Of a stretch of 64,000 nucleotides of DNA, positions 32,305 through 41,230 are shown one piece after another (the stretch's first letter is position 1; every line of letters begins with the position of its first letter). The translations under genes were made by a program, and so were the position numbers. The stretch is taken from contig CAJQMR010000006.1 of NCBI GenBank assembly GCA_905479495.1, positions 124,001 through 188,000 on the forward strand. Reading direction: 5' to 3'. This DNA is from an uncultured Anaerolineae bacterium (GTDB taxonomy: Bacteria; Chloroflexota; Anaerolineae; Promineifilales; Promineifilaceae). A model generated the notes under the pieces. The model saw only the letters and a program-made list of their open reading frames with translations, made no database searches and was not told the origin of the DNA.

Positions 32305-32925
32305 ATGACTTCAATGGATAAAGAAATTGGACGTACATTACGTGCTAGCACAGAAGGGTTTGTAGTTGGATGTCGCGTTGAACAATTAACTTCTTCTTTT
32401 GGTGATTTGGTTAAAGTAAAACTAAACGAAACAGACGTAGTCTATGGTCTTATTTATAAGATTGACATAGATGATGATCCGCTGGTGCGCCGGTTAGTAT
32501 TGTTGGATGGATTAGAGCCTGCAATGATTGAAGATCAGCGGCAGAACAGGTTAGTACCCATAGAAATGAGTGTCTTGGCAGTAGGTTACAATATTAACGG
32601 CCGTTTACGGCATGGACTTTCTATGAGGCCTCCCCTTAGTCTCGATCCAGCGTTTTTATGCTCAGACCTCAACGAAATCAAAGAATTCACGGACGATTTG
32701 GGATATTTGCGGATGATCACGCGTGCTGACCCCACAAAAGTGCCTATTGATCAGTTGCTCATCACCCATATTCGTAACCTTTGCCAATTACGCGGGGAAC
32801 ATCAGTGGGCTGCTGCTGCTATTCAAGAAGTCATTGAGCTTCTAAGGCACGATTATCAAACGCTTGTGCCAATTTTGGAAACTTTGAGTCATACCTTGCC
32901 GCAATTGGCAAACACATTGCCATAA
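32305..32925 (+). CDS. Stand-alone HAS-barrel-like protein between NurA and HerA
   Basis: A 206-residue protein, 18 bp after nurA and 25 bp before herA. Residues 10-60 (RASTEGFVVGCRVEQLTSSF, GDLVKVKL, VVYGLIYKIDID) have the beta-barrel pattern of the HAS domain found at the N terminus of HerA-type ATPases. The middle (LVPIEMSVLAVGYNINGRLR, PPLSLDP) and the helical C terminus (residues 150-206) have no family I can name. HerA here also starts with its own HAS-like domain, so this is an added subunit and not a split one. A role as adaptor or clamp in the NurA-HerA complex is inferred. Confidence 0.68.
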   Translation: MTSMDKEIGRTLRASTEGFVVGCRVEQLTSSFGDLVKVKLNETDVVYGLIYKIDIDDDPLVRRLVLLDGLEPAMIEDQRQNRLVPIEMSVLAVGYNINGRLRHGLSMRPPLSLDPAFLCSDLNEIKEFTDDLGYLRMITRADPTKVPIDQLLITHIRNLCQLRGEHQWAAAAIQEVIELLRHDYQTLVPILETLSHTLPQLANTLP

Positions 32926-32950
32926 TTATTAGCATATTTGGAGCATCATC

Positions 32951-34684
32951 ATGGAAGAACAAAACCCTATAGGGTATATCGTTGGGGGAAGCTTGAAGGA
33001 AGGGTTGTTTGTCCGCCTGTCTGTTTCGCCTGAAAAAGTTCAGGAAGGAAGTTTTGTGGTTTGCGATAGCGGAGATTGGCGGTTTTACGGATTAATTACA
33101 AATCTTGCATTAGGTGCTACGAACCCACGATTTGCTGACGAACGGCCGTCTCGTATCGAGTCACCATTTATTCGCAATGCACTCATGGGAAAGACGCTTT
33201 ATACAACTATCGAAATGTTTCCTACGTTGATGATGGATCGTGGACCTGATCCTGGCACCGATCCTTCTGCTTATTTGGATTGGCAAGAAGAGGTTGAAAA
33301 AGGAAAGATTGGCCCGCAGCCTGTGAAAACAGTCCCTGCTCATCATGTTTCTGTCCGTCTTGCAGACAAAGCCGATGTTGACGCGATTTTTAAAGCTCCT
33401 GAAGAAAGTTCGTTCGTTATTGGTCACACGCTAGAACAACAGCACCCGATCAATCTTGATTTAAGAAAATTGGTTAAGCGCTCAATGGGTATTTTTGGCG
33501 CAACTGGAACAGGAAAAAGCTATTTAACGCGCATGGTTTTAGCGGGCGTAATGAGCCTGACAGATAAAGGTAGTGAAAAAGCCCCGGCAACAATAGTTTT
33601 TGATATGCACAATGAGTATGCTTTTGATGTTCAAAATCCAGATGGGACGGGTGTCGCCAGGGGGCTTAGCTATTTATTTGGAAAAAAAATACAAACTGTT
33701 GCCTTGGGCAAACAAACTATCCGAGCAAATCGGCCCGATTTCGATCTCTTGCTATCGGCAAAGGATATTACACCAGAAGATGTTTTATTACTCTCCGGAA
33801 TGCTTAACTTAACAGATACAGCAGCCTCCACTTTAAGCGCATTGGCTAGTGATTTCAAAGAAAATTGGTTTGCCAAATTCATGGCCATGATTCCGGGAAA
33901 AATGGAAGAAATAGAAACCGAATCAGGTAAGTTAAAAAAAGTCCCAGCCCCTGATTCAGTAGAATTTTGGGCTAATGATAGCAATGTGCACCCCAAAGCA
34001 GCTGCTGCACTGCATAACAAGTTAATGCGGGTTTATCGAAAAGAGTATGTTGGCGAGCGACAAGCAGGCAATCCGATAAACATGATTATTGATGCGCTGC
34101 AAAACGGCCGTCACATTGTCCTTAGTTTTGGCAAACATGATGATGAACTTGATTATTTACTGGTTTCCAACATTCTTACCAGACGTATTCGCGAAAAATG
34201 GGTAGAGCTTACCGAACAGAGCCATCTTGATGCAGATGAGAAGAAACCGCGGCCACTTGTTATTGCTATTGAAGAGGCGCACAAGCTCTTAAGCCCTCAG
34301 CTTTCTAAGCAGACGGCGTTTGGCATTATTGCCCGCGAGCTGCGTAAATATTTTGTCACGCTGCTGGTGGTGGATCAACGGCCGTCTGGCATCGACGACG
34401 AGGTAATGAGCCAGCTAGGCACCCGCATCACCGGTTGGTTGGGGGATGAAGACGACATCCGCGCCGTGCTTACCGGTCTGGCCGGGCGTGACCAGCTACG
34501 CGGCATGCTGGCCCGTCTGCAAGAGAAGGAAGAGGTGCTGCTGCTTGGCTGGGGCGTCAAGATGCCTATCCCCGTACGCTCGCGCCGCTACGATGAAACC
34601 TTCTATGAAGAAATGAAAGGCCGCAAAAGCAGCACGCCGCAGCCATCGGGAGATGAGATTGATGATTGGTTATCCTATGGGTAA
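32951..34684 (+). CDS. herA: HerA-like hexameric DNA translocase ATPase
   Basis: A 577-residue FtsK/HerA-superfamily ATPase that would thread DNA for the NurA nuclease. Residues 1-60 are HAS-barrel-like (IGYIVGGSLKEGLFVRLSV). Walker A FGATGTGKSY is at 182-191, followed by DMHNEYAFD. Walker B LVIAIEEAHKLLSP is near 433-446, and VVDQRPSGIDDEVMSQLGTR carries the arginine and sensor region. The last 380 bp are clearly more GC-rich than the first 1350 bp, so the gene looks mosaic. Context with NurA supports repair or defence. The sequence does not decide which. Confidence 0.88.
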   Translation: MEEQNPIGYIVGGSLKEGLFVRLSVSPEKVQEGSFVVCDSGDWRFYGLITNLALGATNPRFADERPSRIESPFIRNALMGKTLYTTIEMFPTLMMDRGPDPGTDPSAYLDWQEEVEKGKIGPQPVKTVPAHHVSVRLADKADVDAIFKAPEESSFVIGHTLEQQHPINLDLRKLVKRSMGIFGATGTGKSYLTRMVLAGVMSLTDKGSEKAPATIVFDMHNEYAFDVQNPDGTGVARGLSYLFGKKIQTVALGKQTIRANRPDFDLLLSAKDITPEDVLLLSGMLNLTDTAASTLSALASDFKENWFAKFMAMIPGKMEEIETESGKLKKVPAPDSVEFWANDSNVHPKAAAALHNKLMRVYRKEYVGERQAGNPINMIIDALQNGRHIVLSFGKHDDELDYLLVSNILTRRIREKWVELTEQSHLDADEKKPRPLVIAIEEAHKLLSPQLSKQTAFGIIARELRKYFVTLLVVDQRPSGIDDEVMSQLGTRITGWLGDEDDIRAVLTGLAGRDQLRGMLARLQEKEEVLLLGWGVKMPIPVRSRRYDETFYEEMKGRKSSTPQPSGDEIDDWLSYG

Positions 34685-34748
34685 TTGGGCAATTAAGTAA
34701 TTGAGTAATTGGATGGCCAATTACCTAATTACTTAGTTACTCAATTAC
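34681..34748. repeat. Word-palindrome intergenic repeat (GTAATT type)
   Basis: Four degenerate copies of GTAATTG(G/A) face four of CAATTAC/TAATTAC around an ATGG loop. The left end overlaps the herA stop codon. Probably also a terminator. Confidence 0.65.
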
Positions 34749-34825
34749 GTTTCCTCATGCCTTGGCGAACGCTTGTTTACCCCATCACCAAGCAACCAGA
34801 TTACTGATCCAGCCTCTGTTCCAGG

Positions 34826-34831
34826 TATAAT
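34826..34831 (+). promoter_or_regulatory. TATAAT box placing the transcript start at the ATG
   Basis: TATAAT at 34826-34831 lies 6 bp ahead of the ATG at 34838. A start 7 bp after the box would fall on the A of the ATG, giving a leaderless message. The -35 region is weak (TTACTG at 34801). Confidence 0.45.
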
Positions 34832-34837
34832 CCCCGT

Positions 34838-35623
34838 ATGAATCCCTACTTTCCCCATGATACCTATGACACGCCACCAGATACCCCGCGCCGACTGCTA
34901 GATCGGCTAGCGTTGGGCAGCCGCCTGTATTTACATGGCCACTTTATTTGGGAAATTATCAAAGCCCGCTGGTTTGTCGCCCAGGGTAAATATGATCGGG
35001 CGGCTTGGGCCGAGACAGCGTATGCTATTTTTAAGATGACTGAGGGGAGCGGTGGCCGGTTTCACATTCGTGGATTAGACAATATTCGCGCTCTGACGGA
35101 GCCAGTGGTTTTTGTGAGTAACCATATGAGCAGCCTGGAGGGTAACATCTTTGGTTGTTTGTTGCCGCAGCCGCAGGACATCAACTTTGTGGTCAAGGCG
35201 TCATTGCTGCGTTATCCGGTGTTTGGCCCGATGCTTCGTGCCCGGGAACCCATTGCTGTGGGGCGTGCCAACCCACGGGAGGATTTGCAGAAGGTGTTGG
35301 TAGAAGGTACCCAAAAATTGCAAAACGGCCGTTCCATCCTTCTTTTTCCCCAACACACCCGCATGACCACATTTAGCCCCGCCGAGTTCAACTCTCTGGG
35401 CATCAAGCTGGCCAAACGGGCTGGCGTACCGGTCGTGCCTATTGCGGTGAAGACCAACTTTTTAATAAACGGCCGTTATCTGCGCGACTTTGGCCCTCTG
35501 GATCGCAGCCAGCCAATTCACCTGACGTTTGGACGGCCGTTTCAAGTAGAAAACAGCAAACAAGCTCACCATCAAGTTCTTGAATTCATCCAGCATCACC
35601 TTGATCAGTGGCAGGGGCCGTAA
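34838..35623 (+). CDS. PlsC-like 1-acylglycerol-3-phosphate acyltransferase family protein
   Basis: A 261-residue membrane-associated acyltransferase of the LPLAT family. The catalytic block is VFVSNHMSSLEGN, so the HX4D motif reads HX4E, with Glu in place of Asp. The later blocks read KASLLRYPVFGPML, IAVGRANP and LLFPQHTRM, in place of the common FPEGTR. VPVVPIAVKTNF follows. These changes suggest a divergent substrate or reduced activity. The fold itself is clear. Probably transcribed alone from a leaderless promoter. It ends 18 bp from the convergent RamB-like gene. Confidence 0.75.
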   Translation: MNPYFPHDTYDTPPDTPRRLLDRLALGSRLYLHGHFIWEIIKARWFVAQGKYDRAAWAETAYAIFKMTEGSGGRFHIRGLDNIRALTEPVVFVSNHMSSLEGNIFGCLLPQPQDINFVVKASLLRYPVFGPMLRAREPIAVGRANPREDLQKVLVEGTQKLQNGRSILLFPQHTRMTTFSPAEFNSLGIKLAKRAGVPVVPIAVKTNFLINGRYLRDFGPLDRSQPIHLTFGRPFQVENSKQAHHQVLEFIQHHLDQWQGP

Positions 35624-35641
35624 ACCGCAAAAAGCTTTGGC

Positions 35642-37147
35642 TCATTGTTGATTTTGAATTTCCATCAAAGCCAGCTTGCGATCCCGTTCTTTTTGCTGCT
35701 CCCACAAAATCGTTGGCTCCACCGCCCGTTCCCGGCATTGTTCGGCCGTTAATGGGCAGCGCTCACACGTCTCGTTGATAATCACACGCGGAATGGCTGG
35801 ATCCTGAGCGAATCGGATTGTGTTTTTTAAATCTGGCTCCACCCGAAAACCCACAATTACGCTGCTGGTGACCCCCGGTGACAAACTTAACTCTCGCGAA
35901 AACCCCAAACACAAAAACCGGTCTTGCGACTCCATAAATTCAGATAGCTGCACGCCTACATGCGGCTGGTCTGAAGCCGTTGGCACTTCGGCTGCTCCCT
36001 CCAGCTCTTGCAGCAGCCGCACAGACAGCCAGCGCCGACAATAATGCTCCAGCAGGCCAATGCCGCTGGGCACGATGAGCTGGTTCATATTCAGCTGCTT
36101 AATCAGCTGGTATGTGCCGCTGTTTTCCCGATGGTGAAAGCGCAAAAAGTGCAGCTTCACGCCGAAAAATTGGGGAATGAGTTCACTAAAGCGATAGAAC
36201 AACATCTCTGGGGTCACATGATATTTGTCCAGCATGGCCAGCATCAGGTGGGGGGTCCAGGTGGTTTGCTCAAAAAAATGTTGCAAATCAGACAGCATAT
36301 GCGGCCGGGGCATGAGCAGTGCCCCACCAAAATAAGCGGCCTTAAAGTCATTCAAAATTTGCTGGAAAGAGTTGATTTGATCCGGCGTCGAGGCGAAAGA
36401 GCGTTCCTTGAGCTTAAGATGTTGATAGCCAACCTCACGGGCCAGGATAAATTTTATCTGGCGTTCGCTCAGGGCACTGTTGATGAGCAAACGAGGCTGT
36501 TTGCCTTCAAAAAAGACCGCCCGGTATTTGGTAAGTGCTGGCCGATTGTGAATAATGTCTAGATCGATTTCATAGTTGTATTCATTGTGCAAAATTGCTT
36601 CCAACGCTTTTCGGCTCGCTGGGGGATCGGCCAATAAACCATATTTTTCGCCCAATTTGCCAATAAACGCTTGGGCGGCGTCTTCCAACTCCTGGAAGTA
36701 ATTTTCGTGTATTTCCTGGTAAGAGCGCAGCGCAGCCCGCAAAAAATCTTCTTCATGCAAGCCATAGCGACGGCCGATTTCCAACATGGCGTGCAGCAAC
36801 GCGCTCGCTTTTTCCGGCTCCCGCGTCAGCAGCGTCACCAAATCACCCAATTCCAAGCCAAATTCTTCAAAAGGAAAGCGCTGAAAAGTCATTGACTTTA
36901 AAGTGGTGCTGAGATAGGTCATCGAGGGAGAAAGGGTGATGGAGACTAGCTCATCGTAAGGTTTATCCAAAACCTCAGCCATGCGCATAATTTTGTCGGC
37001 GCGGGGATATTTGCGCCCTTTTTCAATTTCCGTGACGTAAGAGGGGGATAATTCGCACTGGTTGGCAAATTCAGAAAGTGTGAGATTTGTTTCCAGCCGT
37101 GCCTGGCGCACCTTCATCCCAAAAATAATGTTGATCAGGTTATTCAT
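35642..37147 (-). CDS. XRE-family regulator, RamB/ScfR-like
   Basis: A 501-residue regulator. The N-terminal helix-turn-helix at residues 10-65 (VRQARLETNLTLSEFANQCE, SPSYVTEIEKGRKYP) is of Cro/XRE type. A large middle domain follows. An ImmA/IrrE-like segment near 235-255 has lost its metal motif (AREVGYQHL instead of HExxH). The Cys-containing tail CERCPLTAEQCRERA is typical of the RamB group. In Corynebacterium and Mycobacterium, RamB controls glyoxylate-cycle genes. Here the gene is divergent from malate synthase and isocitrate lyase, which strongly supports the same job. Two 16-bp sites in the shared promoter are its likely targets. Confidence 0.88.
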   Translation of the reverse strand: MNNLINIIFGMKVRQARLETNLTLSEFANQCELSPSYVTEIEKGRKYPRADKIMRMAEVLDKPYDELVSITLSPSMTYLSTTLKSMTFQRFPFEEFGLELGDLVTLLTREPEKASALLHAMLEIGRRYGLHEEDFLRAALRSYQEIHENYFQELEDAAQAFIGKLGEKYGLLADPPASRKALEAILHNEYNYEIDLDIIHNRPALTKYRAVFFEGKQPRLLINSALSERQIKFILAREVGYQHLKLKERSFASTPDQINSFQQILNDFKAAYFGGALLMPRPHMLSDLQHFFEQTTWTPHLMLAMLDKYHVTPEMLFYRFSELIPQFFGVKLHFLRFHHRENSGTYQLIKQLNMNQLIVPSGIGLLEHYCRRWLSVRLLQELEGAAEVPTASDQPHVGVQLSEFMESQDRFLCLGFSRELSLSPGVTSSVIVGFRVEPDLKNTIRFAQDPAIPRVIINETCERCPLTAEQCRERAVEPTILWEQQKERDRKLALMEIQNQQ

Positions 37148-37222
37148 TAAAAACTCGCTTTGTTGTTTTTACTCTATCTATAGTAGACACAGACAATCAT
37201 GTGTTAGTAATAATACAACTTT

Positions 37223-37238
37223 TAGCGAATTTTCGCTA
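37223..37238. promoter_or_regulatory. Candidate operator 1 (TAGCGAATTTTCGCTA)
   Basis: A 16-bp palindrome with one central mismatch. It is the exact reverse complement of operator 2 at 37307-37322. It lies about 75 bp upstream of the regulator's start codon, in its promoter region. Probable binding site of the RamB-like protein. Confidence 0.6.
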
Positions 37239-37266
37239 CAAAACCTAAGAAATTGGCGATTTGCCC

Positions 37267-37294
37267 TTGACAAGGTGATTCTTTTGTTTATACT
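37267..37294 (+). promoter_or_regulatory. Promoter TTGACA-N16-TATACT of the glyoxylate genes
   Basis: TTGACA (37267-37272) and TATACT (37289-37294) are 16 bp apart, the strongest sigma-70-like promoter seen in the window. The predicted start is near 37301, 75 bp ahead of malate synthase. Confidence 0.75.
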
Positions 37295-37306
37295 TTTCTT
37301 CACAAG

Positions 37307-37322
37307 TAGCGAAAATTCGCTA
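37307..37322. promoter_or_regulatory. Candidate operator 2 (TAGCGAAAATTCGCTA)
   Basis: It covers about +6 to +22 of the aceB transcript, a place where a bound protein would repress. A further half site AGCGAA follows at about 37343. Inverse of operator 1. Confidence 0.62.
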
Positions 37323-37375
37323 AGCGAGAAATTTTTACAAGCAGCGAACTTGAGAATTACCAAGGAGCCTACGAA

Positions 37376-38959
37376 ATGTCCCACACTCTTCAGCTCACTG
37401 GCAGTAAACAGCCTGAATTTGAACGTATCTTGACGCCCGAAGCCCTGGATTTTGTTGCCGCGTTAGAAGAGCGCTTTGGGGCGCGTCGGCAAGAACTGCT
37501 GCAAAAGCGGATTGCGCGCCAGGCGCGGTTGGATGCGGGGGAGATGCCAGACTTCTTGCCCGAAACGGCCGAAATCCGCAGCAGCGATTGGCAAGTGGCC
37601 CCCATCCCCGCCGACCTCATGGACCGCCGGGTCGAAATTACCGGCCCGGTTGATCGCAAAATGGTGATCAACGCGCTGAACTCCGGGGCCAACATGTACA
37701 TGGCTGACTTTGAAGATTCGCATTCCCCTACCTGGTGTGACACTATTCAAGGCCAGATTAACCTCAGCGATGCCATCGACGGCACGATTACATTCACCAA
37801 TCCCAACGGTAAGTTTTACGAACTGAATGACACCATTGCTACTTTGCTGGTGCGCCCCCGTGGCTGGCATCTGGACGAGAAGCATGTGATTTTAAACGGC
37901 CGTCCTATTTCCGCCTCCCTGTTTGATTTTGGCCTCTTCTTCTTCCACAACGCCCAAAAATTGATTGCTAAAGGAAGCGGCCCCTACTTTTATCTCCCTA
38001 AGTTAGAAAGCCATCTGGAAGCCCGCCTGTGGAACGATGTGTTTGTCCTGGCCCAGGACATGCTCGGCGTGCCGCAGGGCACCATTCGGGCCACGGTGCT
38101 GATCGAAAATATTTTGGCCGCCTTCGAAATGCATGAGATTTTGTACGAGTTGCGCGACCATTCTTCTGGTTTGAACTGCGGCCGGTGGGATTACATTTTC
38201 AGCGCCATCCGCAAATTCCGAATGCATCCCAATTTTGTGTTGCCAGACCGGGCCGAAGTGACGATGACCACGCACATGATGCGCTCTTATTCGCTGCTGC
38301 TTATCCAAACTTGCCACAAGCGGGGCATCCACGCCATGGGTGGCATGGCGGCCCAAATTCCCATCAAAAATGATCCCGAAGCCAACGAAACCGCATTGGC
38401 TAAAGTGCGTGCCGACAAAAAGCGTGAAGCTGAAGACGGCCACGACGGTACCTGGGTCGCTCACCCGGCGTTGGTAGCCATCGCCAAAGAAGAATTTGAC
38501 AAGGTGATGACCAGCCCCAACCAGATTGATCGGCTGCGCGAAGACGTGAAGATTACCGCAAGCGATTTATTGGTTGTGCCTGAAGGCCACATTACCGAAG
38601 CTGGACTGCGCACCAACATTGATGTGGGCATTCAGTACATGGCTTCCTGGCTGGATGGCAGCGGCTGTGTCCCGATTTATAACTTGATGGAAGATGCGGC
38701 TACGGCCGAAATTTCTCGAGCGCAAGTGTGGCAATGGCTGCACAACCCCGGCACCAAGCTGGCAGACGGCCGTTCCGTGACGCCAGAACTTATCCATGAG
38801 ATGGTGCCCGCCGTTTTGCAGCAAATCAAGGGTCAGGTTGGGGCCGAACAGTTTGAACAGGGCAAATATCGTGATGCCGGTAAGCTGTTTGAGGAAATCA
38901 TCATTGGCAAAACGTTTACTGAATTTTTGACGCTGCCTGCCTACGAATATTTGAGTTAG
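37376..38959 (+). CDS. aceB: Malate synthase A
   Basis: Glyoxylate-shunt enzyme condensing glyoxylate and acetyl-CoA to malate. The 527 residues match the short A form (about 530; the G form is over 700). Visible family blocks are [79 protein letters not shown] and [34 protein letters not shown] lies 8 bp before the ATG. It is followed by isocitrate lyase 83 bp later, in one operon controlled by the divergent RamB-like regulator. Confidence 0.97.
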   Translation: MSHTLQLTGSKQPEFERILTPEALDFVAALEERFGARRQELLQKRIARQARLDAGEMPDFLPETAEIRSSDWQVAPIPADLMDRRVEITGPVDRKMVINALNSGANMYMADFEDSHSPTWCDTIQGQINLSDAIDGTITFTNPNGKFYELNDTIATLLVRPRGWHLDEKHVILNGRPISASLFDFGLFFFHNAQKLIAKGSGPYFYLPKLESHLEARLWNDVFVLAQDMLGVPQGTIRATVLIENILAAFEMHEILYELRDHSSGLNCGRWDYIFSAIRKFRMHPNFVLPDRAEVTMTTHMMRSYSLLLIQTCHKRGIHAMGGMAAQIPIKNDPEANETALAKVRADKKREAEDGHDGTWVAHPALVAIAKEEFDKVMTSPNQIDRLREDVKITASDLLVVPEGHITEAGLRTNIDVGIQYMASWLDGSGCVPIYNLMEDAATAEISRAQVWQWLHNPGTKLADGRSVTPELIHEMVPAVLQQIKGQVGAEQFEQGKYRDAGKLFEEIIIGKTFTEFLTLPAYEYLS

Positions 38960-39042
38960 TGATTTTGTGGTGTGCTGGTTAAACAATTGGTGCAGCCATT
39001 TATTTTCAATCAATTATTTTAATTTTACCTGGAGGAGTGAGC

Positions 39043-40347
39043 ATGTTGAAACAGTATGATGTGACGCAGATGGAAAATAGTTGGAAATTTGATAAGCGGT
39101 GGCAGGGAATTGAACGGCCGTACTCCGCGGAAGATGTTGCCCGTCTGCGAGGAACCATCCAGATTGAGCACACCTTGGGCCGGATGGGTGCCGAACGGCT
39201 GTGGCGGTTGATGCACAGCGAAGATTATGTCAATGCATTGGGTGCCCTTACCGGCAACCAGGCCGTGCAAATGGTGCAGGCTGGGCTAAAAGCCATCTAC
39301 CTTAGCGGCTGGCAGGTCGCGGCTGATGCCAACAATGCGGGCCATACCTACCCAGACCAGAGTCTTTATCCGGCCGACAGCGCGCCGAAGCTGGCCCAGC
39401 GCATTAACAATGCCTTGATGCGTGCTGACCAGATTTACCACATGAATAACCAAAACGGCGTCTACTGGTTCGCCCCCATCGTGGCCGATGCTGAATCTGG
39501 TTTTGGCGGCTCGCTAAACGCCTTTGAGCTTATGAAAATGATGATTGAAGCCGGTGTGGCTGGTGTCCATTTTGAAGACCAGCTCTCCTCCGCCAAGAAA
39601 TGTGGCCATATGGGTGGCAAAGTGTTGGTGCCGACCCGTGAATTCATCCAAAAGCTGATTTCGGCGCGATTGGCTGCCGATGTGCTGGGCGTGCCTACGG
39701 TGATTATCGCCCGCACGGATGCCGATTCGGCTCAGCTGATCACCAGTGATATTGATCCGCGCGATCAGCCATTTATCACGGGGGAACGCACCGCCGAAGG
39801 GTTCTACAACGTCAAGGGTGGCCTGGAAAGCGCCATCGCCCGTGGCCTCGCTTATGCCCCGTACGCCGACGTTATCTGGTGTGAGACCTCCAAGCCAGAT
39901 TTGGACGAAGCCAAAGCGTTTGCCGACGCCATCCATGAAAAGTTCCCCGGCAAGATGCTGGCTTACAACTGCTCGCCCTCATTCAATTGGCGGCGCAATT
40001 TGGACGAAGCCACCATCGCCAAGTTCCAGGTAGAGCTGGGTAAAATGGGGTACAAGTTCCAATTTGTGACCCTGGCTGGCTTCCATGCCCTGAACACCAG
40101 CATGTTTGAACTGGCCCTGGCTTACAAAAATGAAGGGATGGCTGGTTACTCCCGCTTACAGGAACGTGAGTTTGACCTGGAAGCCAGCGATGGCTACCGG
40201 GCGGTGAAACATCAAAGCTTTGTGGGGGCTGGCTACTATGATGAGATACAGTTGACAGTTTCGGGCGGTGAAGCGTCTACGGCCGCGCTCAAAGGGTCCA
40301 CTGAAGAAGCTCAGTTTGAAGAAGTGCCGGTTCCGGCACACGCCTAA
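39043..40347 (+). CDS. aceA: Isocitrate lyase
   Basis: Glyoxylate-shunt enzyme splitting isocitrate into glyoxylate and succinate, 434 residues, the normal bacterial length. The signature [14 protein letters not shown] has the catalytic Cys at residue 187. Other family blocks: [50 protein letters not shown] and [13 protein letters not shown]. The ATG at 39043 is chosen because GGAGGAG ends 5 bp ahead. A GTG at 39037 lies on top of that site. Second gene of the aceBA operon, closed by a strong terminator. Confidence 0.97.
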   Translation: MLKQYDVTQMENSWKFDKRWQGIERPYSAEDVARLRGTIQIEHTLGRMGAERLWRLMHSEDYVNALGALTGNQAVQMVQAGLKAIYLSGWQVAADANNAGHTYPDQSLYPADSAPKLAQRINNALMRADQIYHMNNQNGVYWFAPIVADAESGFGGSLNAFELMKMMIEAGVAGVHFEDQLSSAKKCGHMGGKVLVPTREFIQKLISARLAADVLGVPTVIIARTDADSAQLITSDIDPRDQPFITGERTAEGFYNVKGGLESAIARGLAYAPYADVIWCETSKPDLDEAKAFADAIHEKFPGKMLAYNCSPSFNWRRNLDEATIAKFQVELGKMGYKFQFVTLAGFHALNTSMFELALAYKNEGMAGYSRLQEREFDLEASDGYRAVKHQSFVGAGYYDEIQLTVSGGEASTAALKGSTEEAQFEEVPVPAHA

Positions 40348-40370
40348 CTTTTATTTCGCCACTCCTTGGT

Positions 40371-40411
40371 AAAAGAAACGGCCGTCTGTGGGAGACGGCC
40401 GTTTCTTTTTT
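40371..40411. terminator. Two-way terminator built from two inverted ACGGCCGT copies
   Basis: AAAAGAAACGGCCGTCT (40371-40387) and AGACGGCCGTTTCTTTT (40393-40409) are exact complements around GTGGG, followed by more T. It separates aceA from the convergent lipoprotein gene. Confidence 0.88.
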
Positions 40412-40428
40412 TGCATCCATTTGGCGAG

Positions 40429-41007
40429 CTATTCGTTGACGGTGAATGATTCCACCTGCCAATACCAGGGCAGTTGGTTGGCTCCTGACGTGCGCAGGCT
40501 GATATTTTGGGGAAAGCCATAGGTTTCATGGAACTTGAAACCGCCGCCAAACTCATTGATTTCATCATTTTCCAGGGCGTTTCGCGCTGTTTGAAAGAGG
40601 CCAGGAATTGTCAGGCGCTCGGCGGGAATCTTATTGATTACACAGCCGGGGGCTTGGTCGCTACAGCGCACATCTTCAGCCACTACCGCACCATCGGCCA
40701 CAGTAATGGTATGCACTTGAACCACCTGCCGTGAGCTTTCCACATACAGTACTTCAATTTGATAATTCTCTACGGGGTTGGCCGCCCAACGCGCTTCGGC
40801 CTCATCCAGCTCGGCCAGCCAGGTGGCCATTTGCTCGCCCCGGTTGCCTGACTCGGCTGCCATAGTGGCTTGAATAGCTGCCTGCATCGCCTGTGCTGGA
40901 TCAACGGTGGGGGTTGGGTCATCATTGTTTATCCTGCCACCACAGCCAACCGTGCCTAAAACCAGGAGGATAAAAAGGAATAATTGCTTAGGGAAACGGC
41001 CGTTCAT
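40429..41007 (-). CDS. DUF6174-like lipoprotein
   Basis: A 192-residue lipoprotein. The signal sequence FPKQLFLFILLVLGTVGCGG places the lipid Cys at about residue 20. The mature part has an Ala/Glu-rich helix, then the pattern W....V.NYQIEVLYVESS...VHTITVADGAVV. This fits the DUF6174 type of small secreted beta domain, of unknown function. The ATG at 41007 (next to another at 41010) follows GAGGTG. A longer frame from 41058 has no signal peptide at its start. It is divergent from a BTAD regulator, with CATTAGAC inverted copies in between. Confidence 0.65.
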   Translation of the reverse strand: MNGRFPKQLFLFILLVLGTVGCGGRINNDDPTPTVDPAQAMQAAIQATMAAESGNRGEQMATWLAELDEAEARWAANPVENYQIEVLYVESSRQVVQVHTITVADGAVVAEDVRCSDQAPGCVINKIPAERLTIPGLFQTARNALENDEINEFGGGFKFHETYGFPQNISLRTSGANQLPWYWQVESFTVNE

Positions 41008-41072
41008 CATCACCTCTTTTTTACCATTATTTACTGTCAAGTTAGTTTGCTGCTGCATAAAGTAAGACGTAA

Positions 41073-41155
41073 GTCTAATGTTAACCTTGGCCCATTAGGA
41101 TGATTTTGCAATTGAAACAAGGCGTGTTGCATGGGAGCCTGACAATACATTAGAC
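41073..41155. promoter_or_regulatory. Inverted GTCTAATG / CATTAGAC sites in a divergent promoter
   Basis: GTCTAATG (41073-41080) and CATTAGAC (41148-41155) are exact inverse copies. Each is flanked by ACGT-containing short palindromes. They lie between the DUF6174-like lipoprotein and the BTAD regulator, which may bind there. Confidence 0.4.
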
Positions 41156-41230
41156 GTATTAGGACAAAAAATTTAGATAATCAGGCGCGAAGAGCATACT
41201 TGCAGCATAAGTTCTAACATCGAAGATATT

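Noticed and set aside
32305..32925. Middle gene of the nurA-herA cassette as a split N terminus of HerA
   Set aside because: HerA at 32951 has its own HAS-like N terminus, and the middle protein has a long separate C-terminal part. A split gene does not fit.
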